From Neisseria sp. (GTDB lineage Bacteria; Pseudomonadota; Gammaproteobacteria; Burkholderiales; Neisseriaceae), in assembly GCF_030527965.1 (NCBI RefSeq), contig NZ_JAUMZU010000004.1:1-64000 (forward strand): 64,000 nucleotides of DNA. Reading direction: 5' to 3'. Below the pieces are notes generated by a model. It saw only the letters and a program-made list of their open reading frames with translations. It did not search any database and was not told the DNA's origin. Below are positions 1-9,275 of the stretch, in pieces. Position numbers and translations under genes: made by a program. The first letter of the stretch is position 1. Each line of letters starts with the position of its first letter.

Positions 1-413
1 TCGGCAAACTGCTTCTTCATCCGCTCTCGTCGCTCTTGCGCTTCTACTGAAAGCGTAGCCGTAGGTCTTGCCAACAGGCGTTTCAAGCCAATAGGCTCGC
101 CGGTATCTTTGCAATAGCCGTATTCGCCTTCATCAATCAAACGGATAGACGATTGGATTTTGCTCATTAGTTTTCTTTCTCGATCGCGGGTGCGCAATTC
201 AAGTGCGTACTCTTCTTCTTGAGTTGCCCTGTCTGCCGGATCGGAGGCGGATTCATGCTCTTGTAAATGCCCAGTGGTAACGTTGGCTTTTTCAATCAAT
301 TCTTCTTGCAGTTTTACCAGCAGTTCACGAAAAAAGCGTAAATGATCTTCATTCATGTACTCTTCTTCTGGGCCATTCCAGTTGAGGATGTCTTGTTCTG
401 TCAGCTTTGCCAT
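1..413 (-). CDS. dksA: RNA polymerase-binding transcription factor DksA, 3' end cut by window
   Basis: DksA acts with ppGpp in the RNA polymerase secondary channel to reset promoter choice, for example at rRNA genes. I translated 137 codons from the ATG at 413 and the gene runs off the window edge, probably only a codon or two short of the end. The coiled-coil tip keeps the key residues, with Asp58, Asp61 and Ala63 matching E. coli D71, D74 and A76. The C-terminal globular part follows the DksA pattern, but only Cys101 of the four zinc cysteines remains; the other positions are Thr104, Ser122 and Ala125. It therefore belongs to the zinc-independent or single-cysteine DksA group. The gene is monocistronic, with about 210 bases between it and yggT. 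Confidence 0.93.
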   Translation of the reverse strand, partial: MAKLTEQDILNWNGPEEEYMNEDHLRFFRELLVKLQEELIEKANVTTGHLQEHESASDPADRATQEEEYALELRTRDRERKLMSKIQSSIRLIDEGEYGYCKDTGEPIGLKRLLARPTATLSVEAQERRERMKKQFA

Positions 414-623
414 ACTATTTCTTTCTTTTGGTTCGTTTTTATTTTCAGCAGCTCGAAAGCCGTCGATTGAGGTCTATTTATTACCCTGTTTCGATTAAGC
501 TGCGAATCTTAACACGGCTATAACGGGGGTTGTTGTTTTTATGAATATTTCAATTTGTAACTATTATGAGGCGTATTGGTTATGCCACACTCTTAAAACT
601 ATCCGGCATGGACACCTCGTATT

Positions 624-1181
624 TCATGATAAAAGCCATAAATCCAGCTTTTGAATCAAATTAGGAGAAAAAGTTACCAGCCAAATCCATAAAACAAGAA
701 CCAATATACTGCCTGAAAAGTCATACCGGCCTATCTTTAAAAAGACAAACGGACGCAATAAGGGTTCGAATATATTGTTTAAAGTTATTAAAAGTTTGCT
801 GTTTGGGTTGTTAAAACTCAACACCATGCGGGCGAAAAGACCGATAAACAAAAGATATGCTGATATTTTTACCATCTCGATCAGGGTATAACACAATACA
901 GCAAGCAATGATTTGGTTGGCGCCACGCCAGGCAAAGAGATAAATATAATAACGGTGAAGGCTAAATAATAAACTGCCGTAGGAGCAATAATGCAGGCAA
1001 GATTCCAACGGCCTATAGGTTTGAATACTTTACTGAGCGGACGTACCAGCCAATCGGTAAATTGTTGGCAGAAACGAGCGGCTGGATGATCGGCATGCAT
1101 TCTCCCCCACTGCAACAAACAACGGCCGACGCATAATAAAGCAAAACCGTCGGCTAATAATTGTATGATTTTTTGTAACAT
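624..1181 (-). CDS. YggT family integral membrane protein
   Basis: A 185-residue, very hydrophobic protein that fits the YggT family: two repeats, each of a membrane-spanning hairpin plus an amphipathic stretch with an R-P-[LF] turn (near residues 47 and 142). I see about four membrane segments. The biochemical role of YggT is not settled; links to osmotic tolerance and to cell-envelope or division factors have been proposed. It is the last gene of a leftward yggS-proC-yggT cluster, 119 bases after the proC stop, an order common in proteobacteria. The family call is firm; the function is open. Confidence 0.85.
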   Translation of the reverse strand: MLQKIIQLLADGFALLCVGRCLLQWGRMHADHPAARFCQQFTDWLVRPLSKVFKPIGRWNLACIIAPTAVYYLAFTVIIFISLPGVAPTKSLLAVLCYTLIEMVKISAYLLFIGLFARMVLSFNNPNSKLLITLNNIFEPLLRPFVFLKIGRYDFSGSILVLVLWIWLVTFSPNLIQKLDLWLLS

Positions 1182-1300
1182 CTATCCTCTCGCTTTCAGG
1201 TAGGCATTTATAATTTGCTGTTTCCTATTTGGTAGTTCGGTATGGCATACGATGAAAATATTTACGCCTGCCTAACCCTTTTTTCAGACAGACATAGGCT

Positions 1301-2095
1301 TTATCTGAATTGTTCGGCAATCTCTTGAGAACGCAAAACACAGGCTTCGACCCCGGCCCCGATGACTTCTGCAACTTCACGTTGCCGAAACGTTTCCAGT
1401 GCCGCATATGTGGTACCACCCTTGGAAGTAACATTCTGCTGCAAAACCTCGAAAGGCTCGCCGGTTTGCTCCGCCAGTGCCACGGCACCTTTAAACGTAG
1501 CCAGTACCAACTCTCTTGCCTGTGCCGTGTCAAAACCTTGCTTGGCGGCTGCTTTTTGCAAAGCATCCATCAAGAAAAACACATAAGCCGGACCGCTGCC
1601 GCTGATGCCGGTTATGGCATGTATCTGAGCTTCTTTCTCCAGCCAAACCGTTTGACCGGAAGGCTGCATCATACTCTGAGCCAATGCTTTATCGGCTTCA
1701 TTGACACCTTCGGCCGCATACAGCCCGCTCATACCCATGCCAATCTGTGCGGGCGTGTTCGGCATAATGCGTATGATTCGCCTGATACCGCCAAGATAAC
1801 GGCTCAAAGTATCCACGCTTAACCCTGCCGCCACCGATAAAACCAACGCACCATGAGTCTCAACACCAGCGCACGCATTTTGCATATCTTGCGGCTTTAC
1901 AGCCAACACCAACACATCCTCTGCCGTTAACTCAGGCAAAGCAGCCGAAGTTCGCACACCATACGCCTTTGTCAACTTTTCACGCTTATCCGCACCGCGA
2001 TTCACCACGTGTACCAAGCCTTGCCGATTGCTGCGATACAGCCCCGCAATAATCGCCGAGGCCATATTGCCGCCGCCTAAAAAATAAATCGTCAT
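1301..2095 (-). CDS. proC: Pyrroline-5-carboxylate reductase
   Basis: ProC carries out the last step of proline synthesis, the NAD(P)H-dependent reduction of 1-pyrroline-5-carboxylate, in the cytoplasm. The 264-residue protein opens with a Rossmann motif (FLGGGNMA, residues 4-11) and has the family signature around SGSGPAYVFF plus a C-terminal TSKGGTT segment. The open frame extends 42 codons further upstream, but I chose the ATG at 2095 because a strong AGGAGG ribosome site precedes it and the Rossmann strand then starts at once, as is usual. The extra upstream codons read through a DUS hairpin. It lies between yggS (76 bases upstream) and yggT. Confidence 0.95.
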   Translation of the reverse strand: MTIYFLGGGNMASAIIAGLYRSNRQGLVHVVNRGADKREKLTKAYGVRTSAALPELTAEDVLVLAVKPQDMQNACAGVETHGALVLSVAAGLSVDTLSRYLGGIRRIIRIMPNTPAQIGMGMSGLYAAEGVNEADKALAQSMMQPSGQTVWLEKEAQIHAITGISGSGPAYVFFLMDALQKAAAKQGFDTAQARELVLATFKGAVALAEQTGEPFEVLQQNVTSKGGTTYAALETFRQREVAEVIGAGVEACVLRSQEIAEQFR

Positions 2096-2130
2096 GTTTT
2101 TCCTCCTTTGTTTATCAGTGAATAACACCA

Positions 2131-2172
2131 TGCCTGTCTGAAAATACGCCTCAAGAATTTTCAGACAGGCAT
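2131..2172. terminator. DUS inverted pair between yggS and proC
   Basis: TGCCTGTCTGAAAAT and its inverted copy pair around a short loop. The right arm touches the yggS stop codon. It lies inside the yggS-proC cluster, so it may reduce read-through from yggS into proC. Termination is inferred from structure only. Confidence 0.55.
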
Positions 2173-2867
2173 TATTTTTGATAACTGCGTTTACCGAATA
2201 TCGCACTGCCGACACGAACATGTGTTGCCCCGCATGCCACCGCCAACGGCATATCCGACGACATGCCCATAGACAAAACGTCTGCCGCCAAGCCTGCTTC
2301 TTGCAACCGAGTCAACAAATCCGCCATCTGTTTGAATTGCTTGGTCAACGCCTCGCTGTCAGCATCCGCTTCCGCAACACACATCAAACCGCGTACCTGT
2401 AAATTCGGCAGCTTCGCCACAGCCAATGCCAGCACCAACGCTTCGGCCGGCGCTACGCCATGCTTATTCACTTCATGTGCGATATTGACTTCGATACACA
2501 CTTGCAAAGGCGGCATACTTTCCGGCCGTTGCGCACTCAAACGTTCAGCCGTTTTGAGCTTGTCTATGGTATGCACCCAATGCGCCCGCTCCGCCACAAC
2601 TCTGGTTTTGTTCGACTGCACATGCCCGATAATATGCCAAACAATATCCGGCAAATCAGCCAACTCGTCGGTTTTGGCATGCCATTCCTGAATATAATTT
2701 TCACCGAAATCTCGCTGACCGACATCATAAAGCGCCCGAATATCCGAAGCGGGAAAAGTTTTGCTGACCGCCACCAAATGCACGCTGCCGGCAAGGCGGC
2801 CGGCAGCCATTTCCGCCGCCGCAATCTGCCCCAACACAGATTGATAATTGTGTTGCAACATCGTCAT
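2172..2867 (-). CDS. yggS: PLP homeostasis protein, YggS/PLPBP family
   Basis: A 231-residue single-domain alanine-racemase-fold protein that binds pyridoxal phosphate and keeps vitamin B6 and amino-acid pools in balance; it has no known catalytic activity. The PLP lysine is Lys36 in VAVSKTFP, followed by the family's GENYIQE segment, a WHIIGHVQSNK segment and the C-terminal RVGSAIFG phosphate-binding turn. The ATG at 2867 has AGGAGG seven bases upstream. It is divergent from pilT across 235 bases. A yggS-proC pair next to pilT-pilU is also found in Pseudomonas, so the neighbourhood is old. Confidence 0.93.
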   Translation of the reverse strand: MTMLQHNYQSVLGQIAAAEMAAGRLAGSVHLVAVSKTFPASDIRALYDVGQRDFGENYIQEWHAKTDELADLPDIVWHIIGHVQSNKTRVVAERAHWVHTIDKLKTAERLSAQRPESMPPLQVCIEVNIAHEVNKHGVAPAEALVLALAVAKLPNLQVRGLMCVAEADADSEALTKQFKQMADLLTRLQEAGLAADVLSMGMSSDMPLAVACGATHVRVGSAIFGKRSYQK

Positions 2868-3102
2868 GATTCCACCTCCTTTTTCGACGTTTTGCCGGCA
2901 AATCCAATTTTTGCATGGTCTAAAGCCGTGTAATTATTTAGAATACACAAGAAATTTATAAAGCCTCCGGCAGCCCGATTGCAAATAAACGATTATTTTC
3001 AGACAGGCCCGCCACAAACGATAACGGCAAGACCAACACCCGAACGGTGGATAAAATCCAGTTTAGCCGCTAAAACGTATCTTAATAAAACGAGACCACA
3101 TT

Positions 3103-4140
3103 ATGCAAATTACCGACTTACTCGCCTTTGGCGTAAAAAACAAAGCATCCGACTTACATTTAAGCGCAAACCTGCCGCCGATGATTCGTGTACACGGCGA
3201 TATCCGCCGCATCAACCTTCCGGAAATGACTGCCGAAGAAGTCGGCCACATGATTACTTCCGTGATGAACGACCATCAGCGCAAAAACTACCAACAAAAT
3301 CTGGAAACAGACTTCTCGTTCGAATTGCCGAACGTTGCGCGCTTTCGTGTCAACGCATTCATGTCCAACCGAGGCCCTGCCGCCGTATTCCGTACCATTC
3401 CGAGCACCGTACTCACGCTTGAAGACCTCAAAGCGCCGCGCATTTTCCAAAAAATCGCCGACACACCGCGCGGCCTGGTGCTGGTAACCGGCCCGACCGG
3501 TTCCGGTAAGTCAACCACGCTGGCGGCGATGATCAACTATATCAACGAAAACCACCCTGCTCACGTACTAACCATTGAAGACCCGATCGAGTTTGTGCAC
3601 GAAAGCAAAAAAGCACTGATTAACCAACGCGAACTGCACGAACATACCCACAGCTTCGCCAACGCACTGCGCTCCGCACTGCGTGAAGACCCGGATGTCA
3701 TCCTGGTGGGCGAGATGCGCGACCCGGAAACCATCGGCCTCGCTCTTACTGCCGCCGAAACCGGCCACTTGGTATTCGGTACCCTTCACACCACTGGTGC
3801 TGCCAAAACAGTAGACCGTATCGTCGACGTATTCCCGGCCGGCGAAAAAGAGATGGTTCGCTCCATGCTTTCCGAATCATTACGCGCAGTGATTTCACAA
3901 ACTTTATTGAAAACCAAAGACGGACAAGGCCGGGTGGCTGCCCATGAAATCATGATTTCCACCCCCGCCGTGCGCAACCTGATTCGCGAAAACAAAATCG
4001 CCCAAATCGGCTCTGTATTACAAACCGGTCAAAACCACGGTATGCAAACGCTAGACCAAGCGCTTCAAACTTTGGTTCGTCAAGGCGTTATCAGCCAAGA
4101 AACCGCTCGTGCCAAAGCTCAAAACGCCGACCTTATCTAA
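3103..4140 (+). CDS. pilT: Type IV pilus retraction ATPase PilT
   Basis: PilT is the hexameric motor that depolymerises type IV pili; it powers twitching and pulls in DNA during natural transformation. The 345 residues match the usual PilT length. Visible motifs are Walker A (GPTGSGKS, 130-137), an acidic Asp box (TIEDPIE, 157-163), Walker B with GEMRD near 203-207, His-box residues near HLVFGTLHT (222-230), and the PilT-specific AVRNLIRE motif (289-296). A single reversed DUS lies upstream near 2999-3008. pilU follows after 24 bases, so the two are probably co-transcribed. Confidence 0.97.
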   Translation: MQITDLLAFGVKNKASDLHLSANLPPMIRVHGDIRRINLPEMTAEEVGHMITSVMNDHQRKNYQQNLETDFSFELPNVARFRVNAFMSNRGPAAVFRTIPSTVLTLEDLKAPRIFQKIADTPRGLVLVTGPTGSGKSTTLAAMINYINENHPAHVLTIEDPIEFVHESKKALINQRELHEHTHSFANALRSALREDPDVILVGEMRDPETIGLALTAAETGHLVFGTLHTTGAAKTVDRIVDVFPAGEKEMVRSMLSESLRAVISQTLLKTKDGQGRVAAHEIMISTPAVRNLIRENKIAQIGSVLQTGQNHGMQTLDQALQTLVRQGVISQETARAKAQNADLI

Positions 4141-4164
4141 CCCGCTTTCGCAAGGCAGAACATC

Positions 4165-5415
4165 ATGTCAGAACAATCTCACCAAGAATTGCAAGACCTG
4201 CTCAGCAGCATGGTCGCCGCCTATGCCGACAAACAAGTGGCTTCCGAACCGGTTTTCCAGCAAAAGCCAACGCCGTCTGCCATCGGCGTGCACATGCACC
4301 CGATTCTCGACCGCATGTGTTTCGACGCGGAAGACCGGGGCGCGTCTGATATTTTCATCAGTGCGGGTTTCCCTCCTGCTATGAAAATTAACAGTAAGCT
4401 CACGCCAGTACCCATGCCCATGTTAACGGCCGACGACACGCGAGCCATCGTCGATTCAACCATGAACGACGAGCAAAAAGAAACATTCCGTCGCGAACTG
4501 GAATTAAACTATTCCATCGAATCGAAAAGCCATACCCGTTATCGCGTCAATGCCTACCATGAGCAAGGCCGCGTCGGTTTGGTACTGCGCCGCATCAATA
4601 CCGAGATTCCAACCGTTGAGGATTTGGATTTGCCCATCGTTTTAAACGATTTGATTATGAAATCGCGCGGCATGTTGATTCTAGCGGGGGCAACCGGTTC
4701 GGGTAAATCCACCTCTATGGCCGCGATGCTCAATTACCGCAATCACAACCTGGCCGGCCACATGATTACCATCGAAGATCCGATTGAGTATTTGCATGTA
4801 CCGAAAAAGTGCATCATTACCCAACGTGAAATCGGCATTGATACGGAAAGCTGGGATTTGGCTGTACAAAACGCCATGCGTCAGGCACCGGACGTGGTGT
4901 GTATCGGCGAGGTGCGCTCACAAGCCAGTATGGAATATGCGTTGCAATTGGCGCAAACGGGTCACTTGTGCGTGTTTACCATCCACGCCACCAGCGCCAA
5001 CCAAGCCATCGAACGTATCATGAACCTCTACCCAGAAGAGCGCCATAAACAAGTTTTGGTTGATATCGCCATGAACTTGACCGGCATTATCGGCCAACGC
5101 CTGGTGGTTAAAAAAGATCATAAAGGCCGCACCGCCATCGTCGATTTGCTGATTAACACGCCGGCTGTACAGGATCTGATTTTCAAAGGCGATCTGATGG
5201 GCATCAAAGAATTGATGCAGCGCTCTCAGGAAGATGGCATGCAAACCTTCGACCAAAACCTCTTCCGCCTCTATAGCGAAGGCACAATCGATTACAACGA
5301 AGCCTTGCGCCAAGCCGACTCGGCCAACGATTTACGCCTGCGCATCCAGCTTAGCGAAGAAGGCGGCAAATCAGACCATTTGTTTGACCGTGTCAGCGAT
5401 TTGAATTTGATTTAA
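4165..5415 (+). CDS. pilU: PilT-dependent retraction ATPase PilU
   Basis: PilU is a PilT paralogue that helps retraction but needs PilT to work. The 416-residue protein has an N-terminal extension of about 40 residues compared with PilT, Walker A GATGSGKS (175-182), an Asp box (TIEDPIEYLH, 202-211), Walker B with CIGEVR near 246-251 and the His box HLCVFTIH. The C-terminal tail after residue 370 is longer than in PilT, as expected for PilU. It forms a two-gene operon with pilT and ends in a perfect 10-bp hairpin. Confidence 0.95.
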   Translation: MSEQSHQELQDLLSSMVAAYADKQVASEPVFQQKPTPSAIGVHMHPILDRMCFDAEDRGASDIFISAGFPPAMKINSKLTPVPMPMLTADDTRAIVDSTMNDEQKETFRRELELNYSIESKSHTRYRVNAYHEQGRVGLVLRRINTEIPTVEDLDLPIVLNDLIMKSRGMLILAGATGSGKSTSMAAMLNYRNHNLAGHMITIEDPIEYLHVPKKCIITQREIGIDTESWDLAVQNAMRQAPDVVCIGEVRSQASMEYALQLAQTGHLCVFTIHATSANQAIERIMNLYPEERHKQVLVDIAMNLTGIIGQRLVVKKDHKGRTAIVDLLINTPAVQDLIFKGDLMGIKELMQRSQEDGMQTFDQNLFRLYSEGTIDYNEALRQADSANDLRLRIQLSEEGGKSDHLFDRVSDLNLI

Positions 5416-5430
5416 ACGGTAAAAACCTTA

Positions 5431-5460
5431 ATGCCTGCCTGAAAATATTTAGGCAGGCAT
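5431..5460 (+). terminator. pilU terminator hairpin
   Basis: Perfect 10-bp stem (ATGCCTGCCT / AGGCAGGCAT) with a 10-base loop, followed by TTTCTCTT. The arms are a degenerate DUS with CCTGCC in place of CCTGTC. Confidence 0.7.
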
Positions 5461-5710
5461 TTTCTCTTGTTCTCTTGCATAATGGTACGCCTTTAGCCTT
5501 TACTGTTCAATTTTCTTCTTTCTAATCTTAAAATCTCAAAGCGATTGCCGGAACCGCATAATCACAAAAACAAAGCCTGGTCATCTTCTATATTTCTGCA
5601 TGAAAAAACATATTTTTTACTATCGTTTGTATGCCATTCCATCGCACAAGCCCTCGCCTCTATGATTCTTTAATTCAACACTATTGAAACTTTTAAAGCA
5701 ATAATAAAAC

Positions 5711-5746
5711 AAAAGCCTGTCTGAAAAAATTTTCAGACAGGCTTTT
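5711..5746 (-). terminator. DUS-pair terminator of the symporter gene
   Basis: A 17-bp perfect inverted repeat, AAAAGCCTGTCTGAAAA and its complement, with a two-base centre and a T-run on either strand's 3' side. It serves the leftward symporter gene and could work in both directions. Confidence 0.75.
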
Positions 5747-5765
5747 GTTCAAAACACCAATCTAC

Positions 5766-7280
5766 TTACCAAATATCAGATTTGATTTTCCGTTTCAATG
5801 TAGGATGCTCCGACAATTTAAACACAGGCTCTTTACCCATCCGAACTTTGCTTTGATAATCTTTAAGCAGCATAAACACCAGCGGGCAAAGTATCACGAT
5901 GGCAATCAAATTGATAAACGCCATAATGCCCATCGAAAAGTCGCCCATATCCCAAACCAAGCCTACTTTCACCACCGAACCGAAGTAAACGAAAGCCAGC
6001 ACTACCATACGGAAAAACACCAGCGTCAGGCGGCCGTTTTTAATAAACTGCATGTTTGATTCGGCATACGCATAATTGCCGATGATTGAAGAATAACAAA
6101 ACATAAACAGCACCATGGCCAGAAAGTATTGACCGAATACGCCAACGTGGCTTTCCAGCGCGGCCTGCGTCAGCTGGCTACCGGTTAGGCTGGAACCGGC
6201 TGTTTGCACATCCGACAACAAGATGATGAAAGCCGTGCAAGAGCACACGATAATAGTATCGACAAACACACCCAGCATCTGAATCATACCCTGCGAAACC
6301 GGATGCTTCACATCGGCTGCGGCTGCGGCATTCGGCGCGGAACCCATACCCGCCTCGTTAGAAAACAGACCGCGTTTAATGCCTTGCTGCATGGCAGCGG
6401 CAATGGCACTGCCGGCAAAACCGCCGGCAGCGGAAGAGAAGTTAAACGCATTGTCTACAATCAACGAAAACATGGTGGGAACGGCTGAAATATGCGTCAT
6501 CATCACATACAGCGCCATCAGCAGATAAGCGGAAGCCATAACAGGCACCAGCGCTTCCGAAATACGCGAAACGCGGCGGATGCCGCCAAAAATAATCGGA
6601 GCGGTAACAATCACCAGAGCTACGCCCAACACATGTTTATAAGTGTTCCAATCATTTTCACACGCGCCGCTGCCGGCCGCACAACCGGATGCCGATTTGA
6701 TTGATTCCACAATCGTGTTTGCTTGAATCGCATTAAACACAAAGCCGAAACACAAAATCAAGCTCAATGCGAATATCACACCGAGCCATTTCTGACCCAA
6801 GCCACGCGTGATGTAATAAGCCGGGCCACCGCGAAACTGATTGTTACCGTGATCGCGGATTTTGAAAAGCTGCGCCAACGAAGATTCGGCAAAGGCCGAA
6901 CTCATCCCCAACAGCGCCGTCAGCCACATCCAAAACACAGCGCCCGGGCCACCTACCGAAATGGCAATCGCCACACCGGCGATATTACCGGTCCCCACCC
7001 GGCTGGCCAAACCGGTTACAAAAGCCTGAAAAGGCGTGATGCCGTGGCCGTGTTCATCATCGCCGTCGCTACGGCTGCCCAGCATTTCCGTTACACTTCG
7101 CCACAACAGGCGGATTTGCACGAAGCCGGTGGTAAACGTGAAAAACAAGCCGACGCCCACCAAAACAAACACCAGCCATGTCCAGATAAAATCATTGCCG
7201 ATGTTTAAGCCGCATTGCAGCAAATCAAGCGCATATCTGCCGTGCTGGCCTTCATTCACACATTGCCAAAATTGATCCAT
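5766..7280 (-). CDS. Alanine/glycine:cation symporter, AGCS family
   Basis: An inner-membrane sodium- or proton-coupled importer for alanine or glycine, about 504 residues with roughly ten membrane segments. The family motif SRVGTGNIAGVAIAI and the later GIKRGLFSNEAGMGSAPNAA segment are clear. I chose the ATG at 7280, which follows a GAGAGAG-type ribosome site; the open frame extends 10 codons further to 7310 without a site. I looked upstream for a glycine riboswitch, common before this family, and saw none. The gene stands alone and converges on pilU. Confidence 0.9.
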   Translation of the reverse strand: MDQFWQCVNEGQHGRYALDLLQCGLNIGNDFIWTWLVFVLVGVGLFFTFTTGFVQIRLLWRSVTEMLGSRSDGDDEHGHGITPFQAFVTGLASRVGTGNIAGVAIAISVGGPGAVFWMWLTALLGMSSAFAESSLAQLFKIRDHGNNQFRGGPAYYITRGLGQKWLGVIFALSLILCFGFVFNAIQANTIVESIKSASGCAAGSGACENDWNTYKHVLGVALVIVTAPIIFGGIRRVSRISEALVPVMASAYLLMALYVMMTHISAVPTMFSLIVDNAFNFSSAAGGFAGSAIAAAMQQGIKRGLFSNEAGMGSAPNAAAAADVKHPVSQGMIQMLGVFVDTIIVCSCTAFIILLSDVQTAGSSLTGSQLTQAALESHVGVFGQYFLAMVLFMFCYSSIIGNYAYAESNMQFIKNGRLTLVFFRMVVLAFVYFGSVVKVGLVWDMGDFSMGIMAFINLIAIVILCPLVFMLLKDYQSKVRMGKEPVFKLSEHPTLKRKIKSDIW

Positions 7281-7492
7281 AGTAAACTCTCTCTGTCGCA
7301 TTCGCGGCAAACGGCCGTTTCACCCTGAAACCACCGCCCTATAAGGCATTACAGCCCGTTCCATACCGCTAAAGAATGCATTTTAATACAGGTTTACAGA
7401 TAGCGTCGACATTTTTACAAACCCGTTTCTGCTTTAGAAAACAAAACGCTGCGGCGCCCTAAACCATCAACGGCAAACAAAAACGGAAAAAA

Positions 7493-7527
7493 CAATGCCT
7501 GTCTGAAAAGGTTTCAGACAGGCATTG
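7493..7527 (+). repeat. DUS inverted pair upstream of ruvC
   Basis: 16-bp arms (CAATGCCTGTCTGAAA and complement) around GGG-like loop bases, ending 43 bases before the ruvC start. It lies between divergent genes, so it is not an obvious terminator for either; it may be purely an uptake site or lie in the ruvC leader. Confidence 0.6.
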
Positions 7528-7569
7528 TCCGTGCGATAATGCCGCCATCTTGCAAACTGCTTTTCCACC

Positions 7570-8109
7570 ATGACCCAACCCCTGCGCATCCTCGGCCTTG
7601 ATCCCGGCAGCCGCACCACCGGCTTCGGTATTATCGATGTGGTCGGCCGCGAGCATATTTATGTTGCGTCCGGCTGCATCCGCACCATTCCCAACGATGA
7701 ATTGGCCGGCCGCATCGGCGTTATCATCGAGCATCTGAACGAAATCATCGAAGTTTACCGACCCACCCAAGCCGCGGTGGAGCAAGTGTTCGTCAACATC
7801 AATCCGGCCGCCACCCTGATGCTCGGCCAAGCGCGCGGCGCGGCGGTGGCCGCGCTGGTAATGCGCGGGCTGCCCGTATATGAATACACGGCGTTGCAAG
7901 TCAAGCAAGCCGTGGTGGGCAAAGGCAAAGCGGCCAAAGAACAGGTACAGCATATGGTGGTGCAGATGCTCGGCCTATCCGGCAAACCACAGGCCGATGC
8001 GGCCGACGGGCTGGCGGTAGCCCTAACCCACGCTTTGCGTAACCACCACTTGGCAAACCGCATCGGCTTGCACGAAATCCAAATCAAAGGCGGCCGGTTC
8101 CATCCTTAA
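7570..8109 (+). CDS. ruvC: Holliday junction resolvase RuvC
   Basis: RuvC is the dimeric nuclease that cuts four-way junctions brought by RuvAB at the end of recombination. The 179-residue protein shows the four acidic catalytic residues of the RNase H-like fold: Asp11 ([11 protein letters not shown]), Glu71 (AAVEQVF), and Asp143 and Asp146 (QADAADGLA). ruvA and ruvB are not adjacent, as is common in Neisseria. The ppk2 gene follows after 132 bases with its own promoter-like -10 box. Confidence 0.96.
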   Translation: MTQPLRILGLDPGSRTTGFGIIDVVGREHIYVASGCIRTIPNDELAGRIGVIIEHLNEIIEVYRPTQAAVEQVFVNINPAATLMLGQARGAAVAALVMRGLPVYEYTALQVKQAVVGKGKAAKEQVQHMVVQMLGLSGKPQADAADGLAVALTHALRNHHLANRIGLHEIQIKGGRFHP

Positions 8110-8194
8110 TCTGCTTCATTTATCCGGCATCAAAAAAAGCACACTCTCCCTACATCGCACTACATCCGGTTAGGCTTATTGCAGCCGGATGGCG

Positions 8195-8200
8195 TATAAT
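8195..8200 (+). promoter_or_regulatory. Likely -10 box of the ppk2 promoter
   Basis: A perfect TATAAT lies 42 bases before the ppk2 start. The -35 region is poor (TTAGGC at 8170-8175, 19-base spacing), so only the -10 is well supported. Confidence 0.4.
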
Positions 8201-8241
8201 AAAAATAACGAAAATTATTAAAGAAAGAAAGGAAAAACCAC

Positions 8242-9171
8242 ATGAAAGATCATCAGCTGGAACCGTTTGAAAAAGTAGAATTAGGCGAGCAGAAAGACCG
8301 CCTGCAAATTTTTGAGCAGGCCGTATTGCAGCACAAAGGCAGCATTACCAACGAAGATTCCAGCAGTGCGCCGCTACCGGAAAACTATCCCTACCGAACC
8401 CGCATGAGCCGCCGCGTATATGAAAAAGAGAAAAAGCTGCTGCAAATCGAACTGTTGAAAGTTCAAAGCTGGGTAAAAGAAACCGGGCAGCGCATCGTTG
8501 CGCTGTTTGAAGGGCGCGACGCGGCCGGCAAAGGCGGCACCATCAAGCGCTATATGGAACACTTGAATTCCCGCGGCGCCCGTGTGGTCGCGCTGGAAAA
8601 ACCCACTGAAACCGAACGCGGCGAATGGTATTTCCAACGTTATATCCAACATCTTCCCACCGCGGGCGAAATCGTGTTTTTCGACCGCTCATGGTATAAC
8701 CGCGCCGGCGTCGAGCGCGTGATGGGTTTTTGCGAGCCGCACGAATATCTGCTTTTCATGCGCCAAACGCCGGAATTGGAGCGCATGCTGGTGGCCAGCG
8801 GCATTCATCTGTTTAAATTCTGGTTCTCCGTTAGCCGCGAAGAACAATTACGCCGCTTCATTTCCCGTCGCGACGATCCATTGAAACACTGGAAACTCTC
8901 GCCCGTCGACATCCAATCACTCGACCGCTGGGATGAATACACTGATGCGAAAAACGCCATGTTCTTCCACACCCATACCGGCGACGCACCGTGGACTATC
9001 ATTAAATCCGACGATAAAAAACGCGCCCGTCTCAACTGTATCCGCTATTTCCTGCATGAGCTCGATTACCCCGGCAAAGATTTGAAAGCCATCGGCGAAG
9101 TAGACCCGCTAATTGTCAACGTGCCGACCACCCAATTTAAAGACAGCAATTTCGACATCATTGCCGACTAA
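8242..9171 (+). CDS. Polyphosphate kinase 2 (PPK2 family, class I-like)
   Basis: PPK2 enzymes move phosphate between polyphosphate and nucleoside diphosphates, usually to make GTP or ATP from polyphosphate. The 309-residue single-domain protein has a P-loop with the PPK2 form of Walker A (GRDAAGKGG, 91-99), Walker B plus lid start (DRSWYNR, 148-154), and a lid helix rich in arginine (RRFISRRDDP). A single domain of about 300 residues fits the class that prefers diphosphates; whether it favours ADP or GDP cannot be read from the sequence. An AAGAAAGGAAA ribosome site precedes the ATG. Confidence 0.92.
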   Translation: MKDHQLEPFEKVELGEQKDRLQIFEQAVLQHKGSITNEDSSSAPLPENYPYRTRMSRRVYEKEKKLLQIELLKVQSWVKETGQRIVALFEGRDAAGKGGTIKRYMEHLNSRGARVVALEKPTETERGEWYFQRYIQHLPTAGEIVFFDRSWYNRAGVERVMGFCEPHEYLLFMRQTPELERMLVASGIHLFKFWFSVSREEQLRRFISRRDDPLKHWKLSPVDIQSLDRWDEYTDAKNAMFFHTHTGDAPWTIIKSDDKKRARLNCIRYFLHELDYPGKDLKAIGEVDPLIVNVPTTQFKDSNFDIIAD

Positions 9172-9188
9172 GCACGTTTATTCAGAAA

Positions 9189-9223
9189 AATGCCTGTCTG
9201 AAAGCCTCTTTCAGACAGGCATT
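9189..9223 (+). terminator. DUS-pair terminator after ppk2
   Basis: An inverted pair of AATGCCTGTCTGAAAG with a three-base loop, starting 17 bases after the ppk2 stop. It also separates ppk2 from mutS. Confidence 0.7.
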
Positions 9224-9275
9224 ATCCATTTTGCTAAAATAGCTCCGTTTTCTCCTCTCAACCCGCGTGATTCCC

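Larger units (their letters stand above)
5416..5765. other. Intergenic spacer between convergent pilU and symporter genes
   Basis: 350 AT-rich bases. They hold the pilU terminator at the left end and the symporter terminator at the right end. Between about 5465 and 5700 I see no open frame with a ribosome site and no RNA motif I recognise. Confidence 0.6.

Noticed and set aside
1225..1566. 113-codon leftward open frame
   Set aside because: It overlaps proC in another frame; proC has full motif support and this frame has none.
7281..7440. Glycine riboswitch in front of the AGCS symporter
   Set aside because: The conserved glycine-aptamer cores are not found in the leader on the minus strand.
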